A stretch of 64,000 nt of DNA, taken from contig JAWQUS010000007.1 in NCBI GenBank assembly GCA_036365455.1, forward strand, positions 15,516,001 through 15,580,000, read 5' to 3'. The position numbers and the translations under genes are program-made. The DNA is from Macrosoma leucophasiata (lineage: Eukaryota > Arthropoda > Insecta > Lepidoptera > Hedylidae). Below the pieces are notes generated by a model. That model had not been told where the DNA came from. It ran no database searches and was given only the letters and a program-made list of their open reading frames with translations. Positions within the stretch are counted from its first letter, which is position 1, and the number at the start of each line of letters is the position of its first letter. Below, piece after piece: positions 21,905 to 32,801 of this stretch.

Positions 21905-23263
21905 TCACACGGTCCGAGACACCTCTACAGACTTAGCTTGTCGGATATCCACCGGAAGGGAATTTCAGAGTCGGATAGCCTCCACCGTGAATGAATTAGA
22001 ATAAAAAGAGGAAGAGTGAGAAGGAGTCATTAAAAGGAGATTGTCGGAAGAACGTAGGGACAAGGAATGTGTAGAACAAAGAAAATGGAAACGCTCTTTC
22101 AGGTAGGTAGGGGTGTGCGGATTGAATAATAAACAATACAGAAAAGAGAGAATGTGTGTATTCCTGCGAAGATGAATGGGTAACCACTTGAGCTGTTTGC
22201 GAAAATCAGAAACATGATCATATTTGCGTAGTCCAAATATGAATCGTATACATAAATTTTGAAGCCGCTCAAGTTTATTTAATTGCTCCTGTGTTAGGTC
22301 TGGATAACAAATGTCGGCATAATCTAGTATTGGAAAAAGAAGTGATCGAGCCAGCGTAATTTTAGTGGAAGTAGGCAAGAAATTATGGAGTCTTCTGAGG
22401 GAGCCAACAGCAGCAAACATTTTCCGGCTTACCTCAGCGATTTGTGGCTTCCAAGTTAAACTGTTGTCAATGATTAACCCTAAGTTTTTTACTTTGTCGC
22501 AATAAGTAATACACGTGTCATTGAGTACAACTGATGGAACGTCTCACATATCTAATTTAGAGACCACACGAGAGCTGCCAATAATGATCGCTTGGCTTTT
22601 GGAAGCATTAACCTGCAACCCAAATGCATCACACCAGAGAGAAACACGTTTAAGATCATCATTGACAGTCCGTATGGCCTCCGGCAGATGAACGAGATTA
22701 GCCTGACAATAGATTTGAAGATCATCTGCATAAAGGTGGTAGAGAGAAGATAGATTCTGAGTTATTAAATTAATGAAAGTAGAAAACAGGAATGGAGACA
22801 ACACGCCGCCTTGTGGTACGCCGGCCGTGACATCGCACCATGAAGAAAAGGAATCATCCACACGAATGCATTGCCGGCGACCAAACAAGTAACTACGAAA
22901 CCAAGCAATTACTGTCGGAGATATGTTAAGAGAACGGAGAATCGCAAGCAAGATGTCGAAATCTACATTGGTAAAAGCATTACTAAAATCTAGTAAAGTA
23001 AGCACTGTTAACTTTTGATTCTCCATTCCTTGTCTGATATCATCCGTTACCTTGACAAGAACGCTAGCCGTACTATGACCTTTTCGGAAGCCGGATTGAA
23101 AGGTATTGAGTAAATCATATTTGGACATAAAGGAGGACATAAAGGAGGACCGCTCGAGGACTTTGGATAAAAAAGGGAGAATAGATATAGGACGAAATTC
23201 GGAAAAGGATTTGGGATTGGATTTTTTCGGCAAAGGTATAAGTTGAGCACTGGGCAGTGGGGT
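21905..23263 (-). pseudogene. Non-LTR (CR1/jockey-type) reverse transcriptase, 5'-truncated and broken
   Basis: Reads in a single minus-strand frame from about 23263 to a stop at 21905-21907, interrupted by only two TGA codons, at 22544-22546 and 21965-21967. RT motifs: EFRPISILP, LLDFSNAF (first catalytic Asp kept; the second Asp of the usual AFD is Thr), GVPQGGVLSP and LYADDLQIY. The C-terminal part has LQNLCIRFIFGLRKYDHVS and LKWLPI. The second stop falls where the family has Trp (EAIRL-stop-NSLP against the usual RLWNSLP), a TGG to TGA change. Endonuclease and ORF1 are missing. The enzyme would copy its RNA at a nicked target. It is embedded inside a split Helitron-like element and fused at its 5' edge to a T1 SINE. 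Confidence 0.85.
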
Positions 23264-23406
23264 ACTGGGAAACTTCCAGAAAATGGAAAATAGAAGCAGA
23301 GATAAAGGATTTTAAACCGTTATCTCTAATATCCCCCGACCCGGGAATCGAACCCAGGACCTCCAGCGTAATAGTAGTGGCCTGCTACCACTACGCTACT
23401 GAGGCA
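23257..23406 (-). mobile_element. T1 SINE, 3'-truncated, joined to LINE
   Basis: Minus strand: A-box region AGCGTAGTGGTAGCAGG, B box GGGTTCGATTCCCGGG, body to 'ggaagtttcccagtacc'. There it passes directly into LINE coding sequence (PLPSAQLIPLPKK). Either the LINE inserted into the SINE or the two were joined by template switching. Confidence 0.8.
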
Positions 23407-23436
23407 GTTTACTTTTAATTTAATACTATTTTAAAA

Positions 23437-23530
23437 GTTGTTTGCTTATAATGGCCAAGCGACACTGGCATCTTAGGTATGTTTGGTGCTGTAGAGCCTT
23501 CACCCAGACGACGTTGCGGGCAGCTGCTAG
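23437..23530 (+). mobile_element. Helitron-like HelG, right part
   Basis: 'gttgtttgcttataatg' to 'gcgggcagctgCTAG' matches the 3' end of the intact copy at 16171-16785. Confidence 0.75.
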
Positions 23531-23654
23531 TTGTAAATAATTTATATATTTTTATGGAAATATATCGCCGCCTATTACTGCAGACCGTCCCGTGATTCAC
23601 AATATGCTGAATAAAACATCAGAAGCAATACTTTTAACAAAATTTATTAAATGT

Positions 23655-23880
23655 AAACAATAGATAAAATTATTGTTCACATATCGTAAAAAATGTACGT
23701 TAATAGTGCCGTGCCATTTTATACATAGGTATCCATGAACTAAAACACTTATTACCATCCTCACTGACCGTATTCCCGTTGAGTACGTTATAAGTATTGA
23801 AAATGAAGCACGAAAAAGGTCCATACACATTTAAGCAGTGCTCACAACATTATGAACATGAACAATGACAAGCAAAAACT
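23655..23880 (+). repeat. Direct repeat flanking composite, copy 2
   Basis: Partner of 20845-21032, moderately diverged and with extra internal sequence. Confidence 0.65.
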
Positions 23881-24085
23881 GCGATTTAAGCAAAGGATAC
23901 AGCTTCGTCGCGTGCAATTACGTAACGGAAAGCTATTGTTACGGCGACGTGGACTAGTGAGAAATATTCCGTATTTAAGCACACCTCCGTGATGCACATA
24001 TGAGTCTATTTATATGATGAGTTTATGTCAGTATGAGTGACACCGCGATGGAATATATTATTATTTTACCATAACCTAATCATCC

Positions 24086-24550
24086 AATAAAAATAACTAC
24101 GTTAAGAAAAACCGACTTCAAATCTAAAAAGTAAAATAGTACAGATTTAATATTAATTTTAAACTACTTATTATTTATGTGATATTTACTAATAGGATTG
24201 AAGTCGCTGCCAAGCCTTAAACCAATAATTATATTTTAATCACTTAAATATGAATACGAGCAAATTAATACAATGAACAAAACGTAACCGGCGAATCGTG
24301 GGTGTTTGCATGTATGCTTGAATGTATGCATTTACCTCTGCCTACCCCTTCGGGGATTACAGGCATGAACAGGTTACATTTTAATACAATGAAATGCCTA
24401 CTTTAATGATTTTGGCTTGGCACCGACTTCAATCCTATTAGTAAATAACGCATATAAATAATAGGTAGTTTAAAATTAATATTAAATCTGTATTATTTTT
24501 TACTTTTTAGATTTGAAGTCGGTTTTTCTTAACGTAGTTATTTTTATTTA
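24086..24550. mobile_element. MITE with about 130-bp inverted repeats
   Basis: Left arm 24086-24218 and right arm 24418-24550 are inverted copies: 'aataaaaataactacgtt', 'aaaaaccgacttcaaatc', 'actaataggattgaagtcg'. The ends read TAACTACG...CGTAGTTA, compatible with TA target use. The loop carries an inserted T1 fragment (24283-24374). No transposase coding. Confidence 0.8.
24283..24374 (+). mobile_element. T1 SINE 3' fragment
   Basis: 'cgtaaccggcgaatcgtg' to 'CCCCttcGGGGattacaggc', inserted in the loop of the MITE. Confidence 0.75.
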
Positions 24551-24989
24551 ATACTTTTTAGTTTATTACTGCATTGTCATTGTTATGACAACACGCTGTC
24601 TAATCTTATTCCTTTAGTTTGAGGTGAAAGTAAGTAAAAAATGCTCATAAAATAAAAACTAATGGTCCTACCTGAATAAAATTTTTATAGGACCAATTCG
24701 AAACTATTCCGCATCAAACACAATAAGAATTACGTAAATCGGTCCAGAAAACTCGGCGAAATTGGCGTACATACATAAAATATATATATATATATATTGG
24801 CCGAATTGAGAACCTTCTCGTTTTTTTGAACTCGGTTAAAAAATAGGTAACTTACAATGCGGTAATCGGAAAGCTATTTAGACCTATATAGCAAGTAGTG
24901 AGTATTAATTCTTATCTAATACTTTAGATAGGTACCACCTTAAGCATTTCATGTATATTATTATATTTTTATTCGGCATACAATTAAAA

Positions 24990-25051
24990 TGAATATGGTT
25001 TTGGTTTTACCATTTATTGTATGGTAAAACAACGTTTACCGGGTCAACTAG
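24990..25051 (+). mobile_element. Helitron-like 3' end fragment
   Basis: Ends 'tttaccgggtcaaCTAG' then T, with an inverted 'accatttattgtatggt' just upstream, like a 3' terminal hairpin. Confidence 0.45.
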
Positions 25052-25486
25052 TACAGAATAAAAAACAAATAATTCTTATACATTCGTTCATCTTTCAACC
25101 TATCAGCATTTTTTTTAACCTTGGTGAAAGAAAGTTGGTCAAGATTGTAAACCTTCACATTATGGAAATCTTAAAGTTACAGTTTTATACAAATATTTAG
25201 CAGAATTCTTATCTTAGTACAAGTGCTTACGGGCTTTAGTGAGGCAACATCAAACTTTTTTATGAGAAAAAAATTCCTTCGCCGTTTTCATCACCGACGC
25301 TTTGCGTAAATTTAGCGCGGCATCTCTCAGACGAACTTTTTTCTTACTCCGAAGAAATTGTGCTTTCCTTGGCTTATAGTTTTCTGACCTTACATTCAGT
25401 CTTCAGTCGATAAGGCTTGTGTAGCAACGGGATTATAAACAAAATAACCAATTCGAGATTTTTTTATTCATATGAAAAAAAACTCT

Positions 25487-25771
25487 TGTGGTAGAGCTCC
25501 AGTGACGGAGCTCGCGGGCGTAAGCACCACCGCATTACCTAATATACTTGCCGCTAAATGGTAGTGTTCAGCACTATCGTGTTCCGGTCAGGTGGTAATG
25601 TACGGCCTTGTAATTTCCGGCACAGGGGCATAACACCTAATGCCTCTCATGGAGTGGCAGCGCATCTGCATTTTGACCTCTGGTCATTGTGTGGGTGTCT
25701 ATAGGCTGCAGTCACCACTTAACATCAATGTGAACTGCAAGCTTGTTACACCACTTATTACATTAAAAAAA
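25487..25771 (+). mobile_element. Family X full-length copy
   Basis: 'ggtagagctcc' head with a perfect gagctcc/ggagctc hairpin, all central blocks, tail 'attacattaaaaaaaaa'. Confidence 0.85.
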
Positions 25772-26929
25772 AATCACAACTCACATAAAAAGAGTTTTGC
25801 AAAGTATTTGTAATGGTTAACCTTAGCCCGCCAATTAAGCTCACTCACATAAAAAGATCCTGAGATCGACCGCTGCTCATCACGGTTAAAATTTAAACAT
25901 AACCAACGTAAAAGGATTTGGATTTCGGAAAAAAAAAATTATTGAAGTACGGATATTAGTATGGAAATACATATTATACCAATTTGTAATTAAGTCTGAA
26001 GAATGGACATGAGCCATCAACGTAAGCATTGGGTAAAGCGAATACAATGACTATTGCTTTATCCGTGCAATTGCAAACTCCGATTGCTTTTCCCCGATGC
26101 GTAGTTTGTTGATGTTATCTATGGAAAATAAAATCCGGGCGCGTAATTACTGGCGGGCAGTTACCCGCATCGATATGTGTCTGGTCGTTGCGGCTGCGCG
26201 ACCGACGCGATTCGCCCTGTTTATTCCCACACACTACCGAACTGTTCATTTACTGTCAATTACATATAAGTATCGATATTTTAAAATATTAATACGTTAT
26301 TATTATAACGTTTGCAGGTTCATGTTCCACTTCATTCCATTCGGGCCCACCCTCTCTTAACAAGTTAGAGTCACAAGAGGGAATGAAAAATCTAAAATAC
26401 ATATAAGTATGTGTAAGTCCTAATTAAAACTTTCAACGAAATTTAGTTTGATCGAGATATTCTTAAAAGAGATAAATTTTCAAAAACTGGAAAATAAATC
26501 TCTCGGCAAATATAACTTGCTATTGCGGAACCCTTCATTGGCGAGTCCAGGACTTGTGATTTTCAACTTGTGAACTAGATAGACTATTTGATATGAAGAG
26601 AAATCATGTTGTCCTTTGTGGGAATTGGAAGCGACTAAGGTTTGAAATAGGTAGCTTAATGACGTCGCATTCATACTATAGCTTTTATAAAAAACTAACT
26701 ACCCCGACTAACTTCGAGAAATATTATAATTATTTAAATTATTCTTAGAAATATAAAAAAAAATATTTGGTGAGAATCTACTTACCATTTAGGGATATAC
26801 GAGTACAAAATAGACTACAACCGATTCTCATACCTACCTGTTAAAGTATGTAACTTTTGTTTTCTACGCCTGGCAACACTGCTAGCCCGCTATTAATATA
26901 CTTTCGGTTTCTTGTATTAGTACAAATAA
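25772..26929. other. Mostly unrecognised; GC-rich island near 26.10-26.24 kb
   Basis: The island 'ccgggcgcgtaattactgg' through 'gcgcgaccgacgcgattcg' stands out from AT-rich DNA and contains TAATTA. It could be regulatory or a 5' exon, but nothing identifies it. Confidence 0.25.
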
Positions 26930-27057
26930 ATTGATTAAGTCAATTTGGTAGTTGTGATTTGCCCCACATATACACACAAAATTGCATAATGATCGGCCCA
27001 GCCGTTTCACAGGAGTATTGCTACAAACACTGTGACACGAGAATTTTATATATTAAA
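26930..27057 (-). mobile_element. Helitron-like HelE 5' fragment
   Basis: Minus strand: 'taatatataaaattctcgtg', 'tcacagtgtttg', 'gaaacggctgggccgat', the 5' module of HelE (compare 61569). Truncated; another element end (CTAG at 27058-27061) abuts it. Confidence 0.6.
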
Positions 27058-27098
27058 CTAGCGGGCTGCCCAGGCTTCGCACGGGTGCAACGTTACCT

Positions 27099-27268
27099 AC
27101 ATTTTACGGCCCTGTAATTTCCTGCACAGAGGCTTAACAACTTAGGCCTCAGGAGTGGTAACGCATCTGCATTTTAACCTTGGTCTTTGTGTGGGTGTCT
27201 ATAGGCTGCAGTCATCACTTAACATCAATGTGAACTGCAAGCTTGTTTGTCACTACCATTACTTTAAA
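27099..27268 (+). mobile_element. Family X, 5'-truncated copy
   Basis: 'acggccctgtaatttcc' to 'cattactttaaaaat'; head missing, as expected for incomplete reverse transcription. Confidence 0.8.
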
Positions 27269-27504
27269 AATAAAATATTACTATGGTAACAAAATATTGC
27301 CTATAGCACTCCTGAATAGTGTAGCTTTCTGATTGTGACAAAATGTTCATGTTTGGTTCAGTATTTCCAATGATTAGCCCCAAAAAAAACAAACAAACAA
27401 TCAAAGTTACAAACTTTACCTCTTTATAATATAAGTATAGATTAACAGTGAGTTTCCCACCCATCTGTGTACTGTGAATAGTGACCTAGTTGAACAGCGC
27501 ATTA

Positions 27505-27683
27505 TCCCTACTTAATATTATAGATGTGAAAGTAACTCTGTCTGTCTGTCTGTTACCTTTTCACGTCAACTGAACCGATTTTAATGAAATTTGGTACAGA
27601 GATAGAGCTGACTTTGAGAAAGATAGCCTACTTAGTTATTTATAAAACGACATCCAAGCGGGTGAAGCCGCGAAAACAGCTAG
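27505..27683 (+). mobile_element. Helitron-like HelA
   Basis: Starts TCCCTACTTAATATTATAG, has 'gaaagtaactctgtctg', 'gaaccgattttaatgaaat', and ends 'gaaaacagCTAG' then T. Same family as 35431-35629, 59705-59906 and 63474-63642. Confidence 0.7.
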
Positions 27684-28420
27684 TATTTTTTATAGCAGAA
27701 TTTTTATGATTCAATTCGTTCGCTAGATTTTATGAATCAGTTCGCATGCTATAATAAAAACAAAAAATCTAATTTTGTTTATTGGCGGACTTAAAAGCAA
27801 CATCGTTTAAGCACAGTTTAATAAACTTTGAAGTGAAGCAGCCTAAACATTTTTGCGGCAAAGTATGCGCGAGCCGGGTACCCATTTACGGAGTAATTAA
27901 CTGGAGAAAAACATTCTAAATTATTTTAAATCTTGATTGAACTTCGAATAATTTAGACACCTGAAAAAACTTGTCCGTTGTATTCAATAGGTAGACTCTT
28001 TGACTCTTATCTACATATCAAACGTTTAATCCTTTTATAAGATAAACAATTGACTTTGTCTGGGACTCAAATAATGCTAATTTAACAGCTTAGTTAATTA
28101 ACAAAGCTTTAGCGAGAGGCGTCACGGATAGTGTCAATATTTGTAACCTCACAGTAATTGAATTGGCTATAGAACGTTTAGTAGTTAATCAGTAATATTC
28201 ATTAATCTTCCTGATTTAAAACCGTTCACTTCGTAGCCACTTTATATGTTGATTGGGTAATTTTAGCAAAGCGCTCTTCGTCGAAACGATTTAGTAATGT
28301 GAATTAGCTTTTGCTTTCTCGTCTACTGAAAAACCATTCCCTTTTATATGCGGACACACGTTTCTTTAAGTGCCTTTTAAGAATCGTAGGTGCTTAATAG
28401 CATACATTCCAATATATATA
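27684..28420. other. No recognisable feature
   Basis: AT-rich; nothing recognised. Confidence 0.4.
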
Positions 28421-28706
28421 TTTTTTTTTTTATGTAAGTAGGGTGGCAAACAAGCATGCAGCTCACATTGATGTTAAGTGATGACTGTAGCCTATAGACG
28501 TCTACACAAAAACCAGAGGTCGAAATGCAGATCCGTTGCCACCCCTAAGACCTAAATTGTTATGATTCTGTGATAGTTATTACGGAGCCATACATTACCA
28601 TCTAACCGGAACACGATAGTGCTGAACACTACCATTTGGCGGCAGATAGAGGTAATGCGGTGGTGCCTACATCCGCAAGCTCCGTCACTAGAGCTCTACC
28701 ACCAGT
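28421..28706 (-). mobile_element. Family X full-length copy
   Basis: Oligo-T at 28422-28431, through to head 'gctctaccaccagt'; moderately diverged. Confidence 0.85.
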
Positions 28707-29490
28707 AAATAATCTATTTTATGTGCCGTTACATAAACAAACGTTATAAAAAATACAACCATACAACGTTGGTAAACAAGCATACAGTTCACATTCACAT
28801 CATAATATGTAGTATAATCTCTCGTCAGCACGGGGTCCAATTTGAACCCCTGACCTTTGTCAGGCTTGCGCGGGGACATGGGGGGTCCAACACGTAGAGG
28901 CCTTTTCGAGAATTTTGTAATGGGTTATATTCGGCGGGACCTCTCTCTGACTGCATCAATAGTTAATACAGACACAGACAGACCCCGCAGAATATAATGG
29001 GACTATTGTAATGAAAATGACTTGCCAAACTTTGGGCTATGTGGGTGAACTGGGGGGACTAGCTGGCTGGGCCTATGGAGTGAGATCCGGCACCTGCCTA
29101 TATTCAACATCTCACATTATCGAATCCTACTTTAGGCAGGTGGTGACTCGCCTCTCCTTGGTGGGCCCTCCAAACAGCCAACCCGATGGTCGACGGGGGC
29201 CCCCCAGCCTCTCTCAACACTGTTGAGAGAGACTGGGGGTGTCGAGAGGTGTGGCCCCGGTTTCACCATCACGAGCGAGTAATCTCGAGCTCGGAGCGGA
29301 CTTCCCGCTATTATGCCTTTAGACACTTCCACCCCCGAGTGTATGGCTCTTGCAGAAATTTAGACAACAGCCTATTATCTAAATTTCTGCAAATGCCATA
29401 CCAATGCCATGTAGTATAATAATTTTAGAAAATATTACAAAGGAGACGTTCCAAAATGTTTGGAGCTTGGGCCCGCATTTTCAGATAGGG
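28707..29490. other. Unidentified GC-richer segment with two hairpins
   Basis: 28.9-29.45 kb is more GC-rich than its surroundings. It holds an inverted repeat at 29202-29240 (ccccccag.ctctctcaaca/tgttgagagag.ctggggg) and one at 29353-29391 (GCAGAAATTTAGA/TCTAAATTTCTGC, 13 bp perfect, extendable to 15). Several open frames overlap but none resembles a known family. Confidence 0.4.
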
Positions 29491-29541
29491 AGATGGTGGT
29501 GCCTACGACCCCGAGCTCCATCAATGGAACTGTATCACCAG
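29491..29541 (-). mobile_element. Family X head fragment
   Basis: 'gatggtggtgcctacgacc' to 'atcaccagta'; the head hairpin partly preserved. Confidence 0.5.
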
Positions 29542-30387
29542 TATGCAACATCGGACTGACCATATAGACAAAGTGGCCAACCGGGCGTCCTATGGGTCTG
29601 GCTGTTGGGACTTGCAAAAGCATCTGGCGCTTGACCCGCTATACAGTAGTCGTAGTATATCGTAGTAGTAGTAGTAGTAGACACAGTCGTGTGAGGAGCT
29701 ACCAAGCCACCCAACCCCTCCTGACTCAATCTGACCCTGCCCATGTTATATTAAATAGTCTACCTAATCTAATCTACCGTTAGAATTGCTACTGATGATA
29801 ATTTTAAATGCATATTTAAATACTGCTTTGTTGTATCAATGGTAAGTCATTTGTGTTAGGCCTGGACCAGAGGTTGGCTCAGGCCGAGAATACCCAAGTG
29901 ACATTGAGTTTTCCAATTGAAAGATTCTCAGTTGCCCGCATCGAGTTTAGAAACGTGTCTGATGAATATCAAAAGGGGACGACCTTATGAGATGTAAGTA
30001 TGCATCTTATACCCTATCCCTTCCGGGAAGGATTCGCTTAAACTGTGGCATGTACTTCAGATTCATTAATTTAAAGTTAATATGGATGAGTTCATAAAGT
30101 ATAAGCTCTACAAATATGTTATATTTAAAAGATCTATATATGAAATGTTATTGAAAGTTCGTTAAAATCTCGTCTAATAGACTACTGGGCTGAAAAAGTA
30201 TAATTTACACACAAAATAACTTTAAAACCATTGAATATATCACTGTCGCTAAAAAGGGATTTTAAACGGGAAAAAACAGAGAGCCGCGCTGGATGAACTA
30301 CAATTTTGTTTTCCTTCCAAAATAATTTTTGAACGAATAATAATACCATACAATAATTATCATTGTATGGTTTTAGAAGATAAAAAA

Positions 30388-30566
30388 TCTATTATATAAA
30401 AATAAGTCGGGTTTTCCTTCCTGACGCTATAACTCCAGAACGCACGAACCGATTTTCACGGTTTTGCATTCGTTGGAAAGGTCTCGGGCTCCTTGAGGTT
30501 TATAGCAAAGAAAATTCAGGATTATAAAACGACATCCACGCGGGCGAAGTCGCGGGCAACAGCTAG
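30388..30566 (+). mobile_element. Helitron-like HelS
   Basis: Starts TCTATTATATAAAAATAAG, has 'cgcacgaaccgattttcac', ends 'gcgggcaacagCTAG' then T. 179 bp, no coding. Confidence 0.7.
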
Positions 30567-30765
30567 TCGTATATAAACTAATATCATTAATATGAAAGTA
30601 ACTCGGGTCTGTCTGTTTGTTATGCTTTGACCAAACGTTCTTCTCCGATTGTAATGAAATTTTATAAGCATATCACTTGAACCCTGAGCAAGGACATGCC
30701 AGGCTACTTTATGTAGCAATACCAAAGATCATGGGAAAAAAGTCGGAAATAACAGTTAAATAAAA
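30567..30765 (+). mobile_element. HelA-related 5' part
   Basis: 'actaatatcattaatatgaa', 'agtaactcgggtctgtctg' and 'ccgattgtaatgaaat' match the HelA 5' half. The 3' CTAG end is missing; a T2 SINE follows. Confidence 0.5.
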
Positions 30766-30767
30766 AA

Positions 30768-30963
30768 CGCTTACACTCACAGCCTTACAGTAGGTATAAA
30801 CCTGTGTCGTGGGTGCCGTTGTACACATACAACACATACACAAACACCCAGACCCGAAACAAATATTTGTAGACCATACAAATATTTGTCGCGGTGCGGT
30901 CATCGAACCCGCGACGCTTCGAATCAAACGGTCATCTCACACCGCTGGACTAACCGGGTCGTC
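30768..30963 (-). mobile_element. T2 tRNA-derived SINE
   Basis: Minus strand: head CCCGGTTAGTCCAGCGG, B box region GGGTTCGATGACCGCACC (decayed relative to 15489-15716), body 'tttcgggtctgggtgtttg'. Short A-rich tail at 30758-30767. Confidence 0.8.
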
Positions 30964-31735
30964 AAAATTACTTATAAACAATCGCCTATTACTTGCATGT
31001 CGTAAATACACTATATATATGCAGTAACGTAAGTGCAGAAAATACGTCAAATCCACATTTAAAGCACATTATTTTGCTTAGAATGCGTTTATTTTCTACA
31101 CATTTGCGAGTATATCAAATACATTAAAGTTAAACGTACTTTCGTCTGTGTCTTCTTAATGGGGATAGATTCAGTTCAGTTGCTTACTACGAAAACCTGA
31201 CAGATTTATTTTTGTATTTGTAATATTAGTACGGATAAAGTAATCGATACGAAGCGTTCGCAGCGAAGATTTAATATTGGATAACATCATTAAGGAGAAA
31301 CGCCGTAAGGCACAGACGGTTAGGGCGAGGCCTGGTTAACGCTGAATTGCATTTATCACACCAGCGTCAGATGCCCTGAGGTGGTATAGATATTTCTTAC
31401 ACTTGGCTGGTCACTTGGGCCCCAATTACTAATTCCTCAGCGCGTTAGAGTGAACATTCTCATAGCGATTTATGAGTGAGAACTACTTACTACATTAGCT
31501 AAGTTTGGCCACAATGCTAAATAAAACGAAGTATGTAAATGTATGATGATGTTTATCGATAAGTCACGTGTTTTATCGCTGATTAGGTCAGCCATCTGTT
31601 TTTAATCAGATAGATGTCTAAACGCTACAATATTCACATAACATTAGTGACTAGGTACTGCCTGCATATTATTGATGGCAAAATTTATTAGTAACATAAA
31701 AAAATAAAAGTTGCATCTAATAAGGATATTCTTAA

Positions 31736-32776
31736 CCCATTCAATGCGGCGCATGCCGATCGGCGTATTATTTTTTCATAATCAGAATCGGACCACGCCG
31801 ATCGGCGTAATGTAGAATTGTTTAATACTTTATCCAAATCTGATGATTTAATAATAAAATATAGACCAATGTGCTTGTAATTTATAAGAGAAATGCTTGG
31901 TACAAGTAGTTTCTGGATATTTCAGTTCTATAAACGTTGAGTATTCTTACTCTGGTGCTGAAAACGCTAATCGGCGTATTCCAGGGATTACCAACTTTAT
32001 TTTTATTGGTTTTTAAAAATATATATATATAATTTTATTTATATTCTTATATACAAACAGCTAAAAAATCTATTAAAATAAAACTTTTAAGAAGCTGACT
32101 CGAGCACGAAAGGTTTTCTAAGATAATTTATTAAAAAAAACGGCAAAAATTCACGTTTGTTGTATGGGACTCCACCTCTAAAAGTTTCGTTTTTACCTTT
32201 TAGGTACGGAACCCTAAAAACTGGCCAAGTGTGAGTCGGACACGTACATGAAGGGTTCCGTAAAGGCAAGCATAGATCAGGGGCATAAGTAGGGGAATAG
32301 TAATTTTTTGCCAACTAAAAATAACTTTGTTTTTCATAGCGTTTTACGGAATTTTTATGAAAAACAAAGTTATTATTTGCAGTTTTTGAAAAAGACCTAT
32401 ACCCTAAAAACGGCTTACTGTTACTCATTGAAACCAATTTTCGTAGAACGTTTCCAGTCATATTTTTAATTTTTATTTATTTTTTATATCAAAACTTCAC
32501 AAATCTTATATAAAACGGGCTAAAGGTATTAAACGAATTGTGCTACTCGCTAAAAACAGTAATTACTGCAACAACTGTAGCGCATTACTACAGAAATGTC
32601 GTGAATTTGTCGTGAATTCAAAATGAATAAATTGAAATTCATAACGAAGTGCGGAAAACGCCATTTGGCGTGTTTCTTTTTGTTCATCAGGTGCGGCTCA
32701 CGCCGATCGGCGTTAACGCTGAAATCTATGCCGTATCTAGGTAGTGAGAGCAAAATTGGTTGCCGCATTGAATGGG
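31736..32776. mobile_element. piggyBac-type MITE
   Basis: Perfect 15-bp terminal inverted repeats CCCATTCAATGCGGC / GCCGCATTGAATGGG, flanked on both sides by TTAA (31732-31735, 32777-32780), the target signature of piggyBac. 1041 bp, no transposase ORF. The palindrome ACGCCGATCGGCGT or near-versions recur at about 31752, 31795, 31963, 32657 and 32699, concentrated near the ends. The interior contains a 'GGTTCCG' repeat scrap (32130-32275). Confidence 0.9.
32130..32275 (+). repeat. 'GGTTCCG' repeat fragment inside MITE
   Basis: 'aattcacgtttgttgtatgg', 'taggtacggaaccctaaaa', 'ctggccaagtgtgagtcgg', 'gaagggttccgta': family modules joined in tandem. Confidence 0.65.
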
Positions 32777-32801
32777 TTAAACTCTTACATTACTAATTTT
32801 A

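Noticed and set aside
21965..21967. Stop-codon recoding in the reverse transcriptase
   Set aside because: TGA replaces a family-typical Trp by one base and a second TGA occurs; ordinary decay is simpler.
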